Position numbers and translations under genes: made by a program. Source: Prauserella_A sp040635515 (GTDB lineage Bacteria; Actinomycetota; Actinomycetes; Mycobacteriales; Pseudonocardiaceae). From it: a stretch of DNA of 64,000 nucleotides. The notes under the pieces are model-generated. The model was given only the letters and a program-made list of their open reading frames with translations. It had not been told where the DNA came from and made no database searches. The DNA is taken from the NCBI GenBank assembly GCA_040635515.1, contig JBEYHY010000002.1, positions 310,001-374,000 of the forward strand. The letters are read 5' to 3'. Positions 17,045 to 24,808 of this stretch are shown here, in pieces. Position 1 is the stretch's first letter. The number at the start of each line of letters is the position of its first letter.

Positions 17045-17058
17045 TAGAACACGTTCTC
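17045..17058. promoter_or_regulatory. KstR operator candidate upstream of fadA5
   Basis: TAGAACACGTTCTC fits TNNAACNNGTTNNA with one mismatch (last A is C). It lies 58 bp before the fadA5 GTG on the fadA5-proximal side of the divergent region. Confidence 0.75.
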
Positions 17059-17148
17059 GAATCTGGCAATGAACGGCCTCGTCAACCGCTATCCGGCTAC
17101 CGATGGTCAGCGATCTTTCTACCTGGAGTTTCAAGATCCTCATTGATA

Positions 17149-17187
17149 AAGTTAACGGGGTTCACTACAGTCCTTCCTTAAGTTAAC
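17149..17187. promoter_or_regulatory. Pair of AAGTTAAC elements in the fadA5-cyp125 divergent region
   Basis: AAGTTAAC occurs at 17149-17156 and again at 17180-17187. The 31-bp spacing is about three helical turns, and the stretch is unusually AT-rich for this window. Both copies contain the palindrome GTTAAC. They lie between the two KstR boxes and could bind a second regulator or be promoter elements. Regulator unknown. Confidence 0.35.
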
Positions 17188-17209
17188 ACCGTATGCTTCA
17201 ATCCTGTTC

Positions 17210-17223
17210 TAGAACGTGTTCCA
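17210..17223. promoter_or_regulatory. KstR operator candidate upstream of cyp125
   Basis: TAGAACGTGTTCCA matches TNNAACNNGTTNNA at all fixed positions. It lies 25 bp before the preferred cyp125 ATG (17249) and 7 bp before an alternative in-frame ATG (17231). Confidence 0.8.
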
Positions 17224-17248
17224 ACGACGTATGTCGGAGGTACGGCGC

Positions 17249-18475
17249 ATGAGCTCGTCGCTACTGCCCACCGGATTCGACTTCACCGATCCCGACCTGT
17301 ACGCGACCCGGCTGCCGCTGGAGGAGTTCGCGCTGCTCCGGCGGACGGCGCCGGTGTGGTGGAACCCGCAGTCGCACAACAAGGCCGGGTTCGGCGACGA
17401 CGGGTTCTGGGTGGTGACCCGCCTCGAAGACGTCAAGGCGGTGTCGAGAGACAGTGAACTGTTCTCCTCACAGGAGAAGACCGCCATCATCCGGTTCGAC
17501 GAGACGATGACCAAGGAAGGCATCGAGGCCAACCGGCTGGTCCTGCTCAACATGGATGCCCCGCAGCACACGAAACTGCGCCGGATCGTGTCGAAGGGGT
17601 TCACGCCGAGGGCCATCGGCAAACTGGAGGACACGCTGCGGGAGCGGGCCAGGCACATCGCGAGGGCCGCGAAGGAGAAAGGCTCAGGCGACTTCGTCGC
17701 CGACATCGCCTGCGAACTTCCCCTGCAGGCCATCGCGGAGCTCATCGGGGTCCCGCAGGACGACCGGCTCAAGATCTTCGACTGGTCCAACCAGATGATC
17801 GGCTACGACGACCCCGAATACGACGTCGACCCGCTCACCGCCTCGGCCGAACTCGTCGGCTACGCGTGGAACATGGCCGAGGAACGGCGCGGTTGTCCCA
17901 TGGACGACATCGTCACCAAACTCGTTCAGGCCGATGTGGACGGTGAGGCGCTCTCGTCGGACGAGTTCGGGTTCTTCGTGATCCTGCTCGCCGTCGCGGG
18001 CAACGAGACCACGCGCAACGCGATCACCCACGGAATGAAGGCATTCCTCGATCACCCCGACCAGTGGGAGCTCTACAAACGCGAGCGTCCCAAGACCGCG
18101 CCTGACGAGATCGTGCGCTGGGCGACCCCCGTGGTTTCCTTCCAGCGCACGGCGACGGCCGACACCGAACTCGGCGGCCAGCACATCCGCAAGGGCGACC
18201 GGGTGGGCATGTTCTACAGTTCGGCCAACTTCGACCCCGAGGTGTTCGAGGAGCCGGAGAAGTTCGACATTTTGCGGAAGGACAATCCGCACGTCGGGTT
18301 CGGCGGCACCGGATCGCACTACTGCATCGGCGCCAACCTCGCGAGGCTGGAGATCGACCTCATCTTCAACGCCATCGCCGACGAGATGCCGGACATCACG
18401 GAACTCGCGCCGCCCGACCGGCTGCGTTCCGGCTGGCTCAACGGAATCAAGCACTACCAGGTCGCCTACGAATGA
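17249..18475 (+). CDS. cyp125: Steroid C26/C27-monooxygenase CYP125
   Basis: 408 residues, cytochrome P450. The heme-binding loop FGGTGSHYCIG has the thiolate C359. The I-helix oxygen-binding motif is AGNETTR (251-257) and the K-helix ExxR is E287-IVR. CYP125 oxidises the terminal methyl of cholesterol/cholestenone to start side-chain degradation. ATG 17249 is favoured by CGGAGG eight bases upstream; ATG 17231 is the alternative. A C-terminal membrane anchor is absent, as in other CYP125s. In mycobacteria cyp125 leads the igr operon. Here it stands alone, divergent from fadA5, with a hairpin terminator after its stop. Confidence 0.93.
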   Translation: MSSSLLPTGFDFTDPDLYATRLPLEEFALLRRTAPVWWNPQSHNKAGFGDDGFWVVTRLEDVKAVSRDSELFSSQEKTAIIRFDETMTKEGIEANRLVLLNMDAPQHTKLRRIVSKGFTPRAIGKLEDTLRERARHIARAAKEKGSGDFVADIACELPLQAIAELIGVPQDDRLKIFDWSNQMIGYDDPEYDVDPLTASAELVGYAWNMAEERRGCPMDDIVTKLVQADVDGEALSSDEFGFFVILLAVAGNETTRNAITHGMKAFLDHPDQWELYKRERPKTAPDEIVRWATPVVSFQRTATADTELGGQHIRKGDRVGMFYSSANFDPEVFEEPEKFDILRKDNPHVGFGGTGSHYCIGANLARLEIDLIFNAIADEMPDITELAPPDRLRSGWLNGIKHYQVAYE

Positions 18476-18481
18476 GTCGGC

Positions 18482-18516
18482 CGAGCCGCCCGCCGTGATC
18501 ATCGGTGGGCGGCTCG
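18482..18516 (+). terminator. Hairpin downstream of cyp125
   Basis: A 13-bp stem (CGAGCCGCCCGCC at 18482-18494 with GGTGGGCGGCTCG at 18504-18516, one G-T pair) and a 9-nt loop begin 7 bp after the cyp125 stop. There is no U tract, as is usual for high-GC actinomycete terminators. Confidence 0.6.
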
Positions 18517-18538
18517 ACGGGGTTTGCGGGGCCGGCGG

Positions 18539-18804
18539 TCAGGACGGATCCGGTACGCGGGCGGCCGTGATCTCGGATTCGGCGGTCCAGCCCAGCGGGC
18601 GGTAGAGCCGCGGTCCCCGCCCTCCGCGCGGACGATCACATCGTGGACGACGTCGCCGTCGCCGACGATGTGGGCGGAATAACGGGCGGGGAGCGTGGCC
18701 GGGCCGGGCGCCGCCTCTGGTGACGTGATCATCAGGTGTTCCGGCGGGCCGACTGTCCAACCAGGAGTCAACTCCGGTATGACGTCGGCGCGTGTTCCGC
18801 ACAC
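18539..18804 (-). pseudogene. Possible small frameshifted ORF in the cyp125-ltp3 gap
   Basis: This 465-bp gap holds no intact gene I can support. On the minus strand a GTG-start frame runs from 18804 and reads sensibly through ...SAHIVGDGDVVHDVIVRAEG. Protein-like sequence then continues in another frame (GPRLYRPLGWTAESEITAAR) to a stop at 18539. The switch falls in a G-rich run around 18610-18625, which fits either a decayed gene or a one-base sequence error. Joined, it would be about 88 residues of no recognised family. The remainder (18805-18940) shows nothing distinct. Confidence 0.3.
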
Positions 18805-18940
18805 TTTCAGCCAGGCCCCGGGGCGCGGCGGGTCGCGGACCGTTCTCCGGCGGTTGTGCTCCTACCGACACGGTGGTCCGGCAGAACGGGCCCCATCGCC
18901 GCACCCGTGCTGATGGGCGACGTACCTGGACTCGCAACGG

Positions 18941-20101
18941 CTACGGTTTGTCGGCGGAGACGAGCCACATCGCGAAATACTGGGAGCCACCACCGTAGGC
19001 GTGGCCCAGCGCGACCCTCGCGCCGTCCACCTGATAGTCGCCCGCCCTGCCCATCACCTGTTTCGCCGCCTCGGAGAAACGCAGCATGCCGGAGGCTCCG
19101 ATGGGATTGGACGACAGCACCCCGCCTGAGGGGTTGACCGGCAGCCGCCCGCCCAGCGCCGTGTCTCCCGCCTCGGTCACTCGCCAGCCTTCGCCTTCCT
19201 CCGCGAAACCGAGATTCTCCAGCCACATCGGTTCGAACCAGGAGAACGGTACATAGATCTCCGCAGCGTCCACTTCGGACATCGGGTCGGTGATGCCCGC
19301 CTCCCGCCACAACGCGGTGGCCGCGTCCCTTCCCGCCTGCGGATTGACCTGGTCGCGGCCCGCGAACGTGGTGGGCTCGGTACGCATGGCGGTCGCGGTG
19401 ATCCACGCGGCCCCGCCCTCGACGGCGTCGCCAGCCGCCTCGTCGCCGAGCACCATCGCGCACGCGCCGTCGGAGGAGGGGCAGGTCTCGTCGTAGCGGA
19501 TGGGGTCCCACAGCATCTTCGAAGCCCGCACCGAATCGACGGTGATATCGGGTTGCCTGAGATGCGCGTACGGGTTGAGCGCTCCTTGCCTGCGGTCCTT
19601 GGCCGCGACGATCGCACCGATGTGCTCGGGCGCTCCGGAACGACGGATGTAGGACCGCACGTGTGGCGCGAAGTAGCCGCCGGCGCCGGCACCCACCGGC
19701 ATCTGGAACGGCGGCAGGATCGACAGCGCCCACATCGCGTTGGACTCCGACTGCTTCTCGAAGGCCACGGTGAGCACGCGCCGGTGTACGCCCGCCTGGA
19801 TGAGACTGGCCGCGACCAGCGCGGTCGAACCGCCGACCGAACCGGCGGTGTGCACGCGCAGCAACGGTTTGCCCACCGCGCCGAGCGCGTCGGCCAGCGA
19901 CAGCTCCGGCATCATGACGCCCTCGAACATGTCGGGCGCCTTGCCGACGACGACGGCGTCGATGTCGGGCCAGCCGGTACCGGCGTCGGCCATCGCCCTG
20001 TCCACCGCTTCCCTGAGCAGCCCCGGCATCGACACGTCGGTGCGCTTCGCGCGATGGTGCGTCTGTCCCGTACCGAGTACCGCGGTGCGCAGCTTGCTCA
20101 A
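18941..20101 (-). CDS. ltp3: Thiolase-like protein Ltp3 (Rv3523-like)
   Basis: 386 residues of the thiolase/lipid-transfer family (RVHTAGSVGGSTALVAASLI, EIYVPFSWFEP, VNPSGGVLSSNPIGASG). Related thiolase-like proteins paired with DUF35 partners act as steroid side-chain aldolases rather than thiolases; that role is inferred here. The start is a TTG at 20101. It is supported by GAAAGG at correct spacing, which overlaps the end of ltp4, and by the family N-terminus SKLRTAVLGTGQT. It is third in the leftward DUF35-ltp4-ltp3 operon, with 3 bp between ltp4 and ltp3. Confidence 0.82.
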   Translation of the reverse strand: MSKLRTAVLGTGQTHHRAKRTDVSMPGLLREAVDRAMADAGTGWPDIDAVVVGKAPDMFEGVMMPELSLADALGAVGKPLLRVHTAGSVGGSTALVAASLIQAGVHRRVLTVAFEKQSESNAMWALSILPPFQMPVGAGAGGYFAPHVRSYIRRSGAPEHIGAIVAAKDRRQGALNPYAHLRQPDITVDSVRASKMLWDPIRYDETCPSSDGACAMVLGDEAAGDAVEGGAAWITATAMRTEPTTFAGRDQVNPQAGRDAATALWREAGITDPMSEVDAAEIYVPFSWFEPMWLENLGFAEEGEGWRVTEAGDTALGGRLPVNPSGGVLSSNPIGASGMLRFSEAAKQVMGRAGDYQVDGARVALGHAYGGGSQYFAMWLVSADKP

Positions 20102-20104
20102 TGG

Positions 20105-21163
20105 TCAGCCTTTCTCCAGTACGGCAACCAGGTTCTGTTGCAGCGCGGGCCCGCTCGTCGCGTGTGCCAGCGTGCGAATCGCGTTGCCCGCGAGGATCTG
20201 CCGGGCCGCCTCGCCGATGCGGATCAGGCCCGCCGAGAACATCGGGTTACCGGTCAGCGCGCCGCCGGAAGGGGTGATGCGCACGTCCTCGCCCAGCCCG
20301 AGCGCCTCCCGCACGATGAGTTCCTGGTGGCTGAACGGTGCGTGGATCTCGGCGATCTGCACCGGGTCCTCGCCCGCGCCCGCCCGCGAACCCGCAGTGG
20401 TGGTCGAGGGGGAGTGGGTGAGATCACGGGCGCCGATCGCCGCCGAGTCGACGCGATGGTCGATTCCGGTGATGATCGCGGGCCGCTCCACGAGGTCGGC
20501 GGCCCTGCGCGCCGAGGCGAGCACGATCGCGGCCGCGCCGTCGGTGACCGGCGCGATGTCGTGTTCCCGCAACGGTTCCGCGACGTAGGGTGCCGTCAGC
20601 AGTTCTGCTTCCCCCGCGGTGCCGCGCACCTGGGCGAACGGGTTGTCCTCCGCGTCCCTCCTGCTGCGCGAGGCCACCTCGGCGAGGTCCTTCTCGTTCC
20701 ACAGTCCCGCGTCGATGCCGAGCCGGGCCTGTATCCCGGCGATACTCACCGAGTCCGGCCACAGTGGAGCCGTGACGTAGGGGTCGAGTTGCAGGGAGAG
20801 AACTCTGCGCAGTTGCCCTGCCGAGGATTTGCCGAATCCGTACACCAGAGCGGTCTCCACCTCGCCGGTGCGGATCTTCAGCCACGCCTCGTACAGTGCC
20901 CACGCCGCGTCCATCTCCACATGCGACTCGTTGATGGGAGGGAACGCGCCGATGGCGTCGATCGCGGCGATGAAGGAGAAGGCCCTGCCCGCGAGGTAGT
21001 CCGAAGAGCCGGAACACCAGAATCCGATGTCCTTCTTGGACAGTCCGGTTTGCTCGAACAGTTCGGCGAAGACGGGAACCAGCATCTCCACGCCGTTGGT
21101 GGTGCCGTGGGTGCGCCGCACCTGTGGTGCCTGCGCGAACCCGACCACGGCGACGTCTGTCAT
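20105..21163 (-). CDS. ltp4: Thiolase-like protein Ltp4 (Rv3522-like)
   Basis: 352 residues, second thiolase-like gene of the operon. It begins MTDVAVVGFAQAP and carries EIHAPFSHQELIVREALG and the C-terminal TPSGGALTGNPMFSAGL. The classical thiolase nucleophilic Cys is not evident where expected, which suits an aldolase-type or partner role. The ATG at 21163 lies 11 bp after the DUF35 stop; the frame runs open much further upstream, but only across the DUF35 gene. It may form a heteromer with Ltp3 and the DUF35 protein. Confidence 0.8.
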   Translation of the reverse strand: MTDVAVVGFAQAPQVRRTHGTTNGVEMLVPVFAELFEQTGLSKKDIGFWCSGSSDYLAGRAFSFIAAIDAIGAFPPINESHVEMDAAWALYEAWLKIRTGEVETALVYGFGKSSAGQLRRVLSLQLDPYVTAPLWPDSVSIAGIQARLGIDAGLWNEKDLAEVASRSRRDAEDNPFAQVRGTAGEAELLTAPYVAEPLREHDIAPVTDGAAAIVLASARRAADLVERPAIITGIDHRVDSAAIGARDLTHSPSTTTAGSRAGAGEDPVQIAEIHAPFSHQELIVREALGLGEDVRITPSGGALTGNPMFSAGLIRIGEAARQILAGNAIRTLAHATSGPALQQNLVAVLEKG

Positions 21164-21174
21164 CAGGTGTCCCC

Positions 21175-22167
21175 TCACAGGTGATGGGCGAAGGATTCGT
21201 ACGGCGCGTCCGGTTCGCCGGTCGGCTCGAAGTGCGCGATGTTCTCCAGCGACGTGGACCATTCCTCGCGAGGCCGCCACGCGGCGCGCACGCGCATCCC
21301 CATTCGCACCTCGTCGGCCTCGCAGCCGAGTACGAGGTGGAGGAACGCGATGTCGGCACCGTCGAGCAGGATGTAGGCGGCGACGTAGGGCGGCTGGATG
21401 CGCTGGCCGAGGAAAGGCACGTTGACGATGCAGAAGGTGGTGACGATGCCGGTGTCGGGAAGGAAGACCTCGGTCGTGGTCGGCACGCCGTCGGTGGGGC
21501 ACGCGCCGCGCGGCGGGATGTAGACCTTGCCGCACGCCGGGCAGCGCTGTCCGATGAGCTTGCCTTCGGCAAGGCCGCGCAGGTACCTGCTTTCCTCGGG
21601 GGAAGCCGAATGCTGGTAGTTCAGGTGCACCGGGGTGACGATCGTGCTCACCGGCGCCCCCTCTTCCCGCTCGGCGACCGGCGGCGGTGGTGTGACGGGC
21701 GGCGGATCCTCGGGTGCGTTCGCGCCCGCGAAGTAGGCGATGTCCCTGATGTGCCCCACCGGTTCCTCGGCCCACCGTGCCGTGACCCGCATCCCAGTGT
21801 GGATTGCCTCGGGAGACCCGGCGTCGACGGCGTGCAGCAGGCTGGTGTCCGCCCCGTCCAGCTTGATCAGCGCGAAGGCGAACGGCCGCTGAAGTGGTTG
21901 CCCGGCAAGGGGTTCGGCGACCCACGACCAGGACACCACGGTGCCTTCGCCGGAGACCTCGACGAACTCGGTGAGTGGTGCCGCCGTTGCGGGATCGTAT
22001 TCGACAGGGGGGACGTGCACGCGCCCGTCCGAGCCGCGAACGCCGAGGATGCGGCGTTCGCGCAGGGCATTGACGAACCGGCCGAGCACCGGGCCGGTCG
22101 AGCGCGTGTAGTCGAAGCCGACGTCGAGCGGAGCCGAGAGCGGGGCTGGAGTATCGACGGCGTTCAC
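21175..22167 (-). CDS. Two-domain DUF35 OB-fold protein (Rv3521-like), partner of Ltp3/Ltp4
   Basis: 330 residues with two DUF35-like OB domains joined by a Pro-rich linker (PPPVTPPPPVAER, near residue 155). The second domain keeps most of a zinc ribbon (CPACGKVYIPPRGACPTDG, three Cys). Proteins of this type dock thiolase-like aldolases to acyl-CoA substrates. GTG 22167 was chosen because the KstR box ends 9 bp upstream; a longer reading would start beyond the operator. There is no clear ribosome site between box and GTG. It is first in the DUF35-ltp4-ltp3 operon. Confidence 0.78.
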   Translation of the reverse strand: MNAVDTPAPLSAPLDVGFDYTRSTGPVLGRFVNALRERRILGVRGSDGRVHVPPVEYDPATAAPLTEFVEVSGEGTVVSWSWVAEPLAGQPLQRPFAFALIKLDGADTSLLHAVDAGSPEAIHTGMRVTARWAEEPVGHIRDIAYFAGANAPEDPPPVTPPPPVAEREEGAPVSTIVTPVHLNYQHSASPEESRYLRGLAEGKLIGQRCPACGKVYIPPRGACPTDGVPTTTEVFLPDTGIVTTFCIVNVPFLGQRIQPPYVAAYILLDGADIAFLHLVLGCEADEVRMGMRVRAAWRPREEWSTSLENIAHFEPTGEPDAPYESFAHHL

Positions 22168-22176
22168 GCAGCAAAG

Positions 22177-22190
22177 TGAAACACGTTCTC
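22177..22190. promoter_or_regulatory. KstR operator candidate for the DUF35-ltp4-ltp3 operon
   Basis: TGAAACACGTTCTC fits TNNAACNNGTTNNA with one mismatch (last base). It sits 9 bp before the GTG at 22167. Confidence 0.75.
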
Positions 22191-22244
22191 GATGTGTCGG
22201 CAAGGGGAGTGCGAGGCCATCGCCTCGGTGTGCTTGAACTGAAG

Positions 22245-22258
22245 TGCAACGAGTTCTA
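22245..22258. promoter_or_regulatory. KstR operator candidate for the acyl-CoA ligase gene
   Basis: TGCAACGAGTTCTA matches TNNAACNNGTTNNA at all fixed positions and sits 10 bp before the ATG at 22269. It is 54 bp from the divergent operon's box. Confidence 0.78.
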
Positions 22259-22268
22259 GATTTGGTGA

Positions 22269-23858
22269 ATGTCGACTGACGCCGCCGCCCACTCCGGGGC
22301 TTCCGCGAACACCGAGACCATCGGACTCTGGAACATCGCCGCCGAGACGCCGGAGCGCCTCGCGGTCGTCGATCCGGACGGCACCGAGATCAGCTACGCG
22401 ACGCTGGCCGCGAAGGCCGACGCCTACGCGTGCGGGCTTCGCGAACTGGGACTGAGCACGGGCGACGTCGTCGTCGTGCTGCAGCCGAACGGTGTCGAAC
22501 TGCTGGCGGCGTATTTCGCCGCGATCCAGTCGGGGCTTTACGTGGTGCTCGTCAACTGGCATCTCGTCGGACCCGAGGTCGCCTACATCATCACCGATTC
22601 CGGAGCGAAGGCGTTTCTGGCCCACGAGCGGTTCGCCGGCATCGCCGTCGCCGCGGCAGACGAGGCCGGTCTCCCCGGCACGGCGAGGTTCGCCGTCGGT
22701 GACGTGCCCGGCTTCACGGACATCGCGCGGCTGGGCGAGGGCACCCAAGGGCGGCCGGCCGATCGCACCGCGGGTTCGCCCATGCTGTACACATCGGGAA
22801 CGACGGGGCGGCCGAAGGGCGTGCGCAGGCCGCTCACCGGGCAGGATCCCGACGCGGTTCCCGCGGCTTCGACCTGGTTCTTCGGAATTTTCGGGCTGCG
22901 GCAAGGAGACGGTCACGTCCACCTGTGCGGATCACCGCTCTACCACACCGCCGTGCTGAACTTCGTCGCGATTTCGGTGCAGCTCGGGCATTCCGTGGTG
23001 CTCATGGACCGCTGGGACGCCGAGGACATGCTCGCGCTCATCGAGCGTCATCGCGTGACGCACAGCCACATGGTGCCCACCCAGTTCCGCCGCCTGCTCG
23101 CGCTGCCGGAGGAGGTGAGGGCCCGCTACGACGTGTCCTCGCTCAGGGCCATGATCCACGGCGCCGCGCCGTGCCCGCAGGAGATCAAGCGGCGCATGCT
23201 CGAATGGTGGGGGCCGGTCGTCATCGAGTACTACGCGGCGACCGAGGGCGGCGGCACCGCGATCGGCGGCGAGGAGTGGCTGCGCAAACCGGGCTCGGTC
23301 GGCAAACCGTGGCCGGGTTCGGTCGTGAAGATCCTCGACGATTCAGGGAGCGAACTGCCGCCCGGGCAGACCGGCACGGTGTACCTGCGGATGGGGGGTT
23401 CGTCGTTCGAGTACCACAAGGACAAGGCCAAGACGGAGAAGGCGCGCGTCGGCGACCTGTTCACGCTCGGCGACGTCGGTTACCTCGACGAGGACGGCTA
23501 TCTGTTCCTGCACGACAGGAAAAACGACATGATCATCTCCGGCGGGGTCAACATTTATCCAGCCGAGATCGAGAACGAACTGGTGCTGCATCCGAAGGTC
23601 GGTGACGCCGCGGTGTTCGGCGTCCCGCACCCCGATTGGGGTGAACAGGTCAAGGCGGTCGTGCAACCGGCGGAGGGGGTCGAGCCCTCCGAGGAGCTGA
23701 CCCAGGAGCTGCTTGCCTACGCGGCGAGCAGGCTGGCGAAGTTCAAACTCCCTCGCAGTGTCGACTACGTGGAGCTGCTTCCCCGTGATCCCAACGGAAA
23801 GCTCTACAAGCGACGCCTTCGCGATCCTTACTGGCGCGATCACGGCAGCGCGATCTGA
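22269..23858 (+). CDS. Acyl-CoA synthetase, FadD4-like
   Basis: 529 residues, ANL-family adenylate-forming ligase. The P-loop A3 motif is YTSGTTGRPKGV, A5 is YYAATEGGG, A7/A8 is FTLGDVGYLDEDGYLFLHDR, and the catalytic Lys is in DPNGKLYKRRLRD. ATP and CoA activate a carboxylate. The substrate is unknown, but the KstR box implies a steroid acid or side-chain fragment. It resembles FadD4-type enzymes more than FadD3, FadD17 or FadD19. It is divergent from the DUF35 operon and convergent with echA19 across a hairpin terminator. Confidence 0.85.
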   Translation: MSTDAAAHSGASANTETIGLWNIAAETPERLAVVDPDGTEISYATLAAKADAYACGLRELGLSTGDVVVVLQPNGVELLAAYFAAIQSGLYVVLVNWHLVGPEVAYIITDSGAKAFLAHERFAGIAVAAADEAGLPGTARFAVGDVPGFTDIARLGEGTQGRPADRTAGSPMLYTSGTTGRPKGVRRPLTGQDPDAVPAASTWFFGIFGLRQGDGHVHLCGSPLYHTAVLNFVAISVQLGHSVVLMDRWDAEDMLALIERHRVTHSHMVPTQFRRLLALPEEVRARYDVSSLRAMIHGAAPCPQEIKRRMLEWWGPVVIEYYAATEGGGTAIGGEEWLRKPGSVGKPWPGSVVKILDDSGSELPPGQTGTVYLRMGGSSFEYHKDKAKTEKARVGDLFTLGDVGYLDEDGYLFLHDRKNDMIISGGVNIYPAEIENELVLHPKVGDAAVFGVPHPDWGEQVKAVVQPAEGVEPSEELTQELLAYAASRLAKFKLPRSVDYVELLPRDPNGKLYKRRLRDPYWRDHGSAI

Positions 23859-23864
23859 GCCGGG

Positions 23865-23897
23865 CGCGGGCGGCGCCACGAGTAGGCGCCGCCCGCG
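23865..23897. terminator. Bidirectional hairpin between fadD and echA19
   Basis: A perfect 13-bp stem (CGCGGGCGGCGCC at 23865-23877 with its complement at 23885-23897) and a 7-nt loop lie between two convergent stops at 23858 and 23907. Confidence 0.8.
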
Positions 23898-23906
23898 TTC
23901 CCGGGT

Positions 23907-24695
23907 TCAGCGGCCGGTGAAGCGCGGCGCGCGCTTCTCCGTGAACGCCCTCGGCCCTTCCTTGGCGTCCTCGCTGGCGAACACCGCCATGCCGTACTTC
24001 GCCTCGACGGTGAACGCGTCGTTCTCGTGCATGCCCTCGGTGTCCCTGATGGTGCGCAGGATCGCCTGCACCGCGAGCGGCCCGTTGGCCGCGATCCGGT
24101 CGGCGATCTCCATGGCCTTGTCCAGCGCCGTCCCTTCGGGGACGACGTGGCCGATGAGCCCGATCTCCTTGGCTTCGGACGCTCCGACATGCCGTCCGGT
24201 CACCAGCAGTTCCACCGCCACGGTGTAGGGGATCTGCCGGGGAAGCCGCACGGCCGACCCGCCCAGCGGGAACAGGCCCCAGCGGGCTTCCGCGACACCG
24301 AAGGTCGCGCTCTCTCCCGCGATCCTGATGTCGGTGCCCTGCAGGATTTCCGTTCCGCCCGCGATCGCGGGACCTTCCACCGCCGCGATCAGCGGTTTGC
24401 GCAACCGGCGGCCCTTCAGCAGCCCCTCGATGGTGCTGGGATCGAAGGAGCCGCTGCCGAACGCGGCGTCGGGGCTGTTGCGGTTCATCGACTTCAGATC
24501 GGCTCCCGCGCAGAACGCGCCACCGGCTCCGGTCAGTACGCAGCTGCGGATCTCCGGGTCTTCGTCGACGCGATCCCACGCCTCGACCATGATGGCCATC
24601 ATCTCGCCGGTCAGCGCGTTGCGCGCGGAAGGCCGGTTCATCGTCACCACAAGCGTGTGCCCGCGTTGTTCCACCAGTGCGTGCGGCTGCTCCAT
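23907..24695 (-). CDS. echA19: Steroid enoyl-CoA hydratase EchA19
   Basis: 262 residues, crotonase fold. The oxyanion-hole motifs are GAFCAGADLKSM and AAVEGPAIAGGTEILQGTD; acidic catalytic residues lie in GVAEARWGLFPLGGSA. It follows the mycobacterial EchA19 (Rv3516) over its length, including the end KEGPRAFTEKRAP. It hydrates the C24 cholestenoyl-CoA side-chain intermediate. ATG 24695 has AGGAG at good spacing. It is divergent from fadD19, as in Mycobacterium, across a 113-bp region with one KstR box. Confidence 0.93.
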   Translation of the reverse strand: MEQPHALVEQRGHTLVVTMNRPSARNALTGEMMAIMVEAWDRVDEDPEIRSCVLTGAGGAFCAGADLKSMNRNSPDAAFGSGSFDPSTIEGLLKGRRLRKPLIAAVEGPAIAGGTEILQGTDIRIAGESATFGVAEARWGLFPLGGSAVRLPRQIPYTVAVELLVTGRHVGASEAKEIGLIGHVVPEGTALDKAMEIADRIAANGPLAVQAILRTIRDTEGMHENDAFTVEAKYGMAVFASEDAKEGPRAFTEKRAPRFTGR

Positions 24696-24784
24696 CGCGG
24701 TCTCCTGCCTACTCGGCCATGAACGTCGGCCGGGAATACCGGCGGGCAACCTTTGCCGGACCCGGATCGTGCATTGCCCGGAAC

Positions 24785-24798
24785 GATAACATGTTCTA
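24785..24798. promoter_or_regulatory. KstR operator candidate in the echA19-fadD19 divergent region
   Basis: GATAACATGTTCTA fits TNNAACNNGTTNNA with one mismatch (first base). It sits 10 bp before the fadD19 GTG and about 90 bp from echA19, so it may serve both. Confidence 0.75.
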
Positions 24799-24808
24799 GT
24801 TTAGCTGC

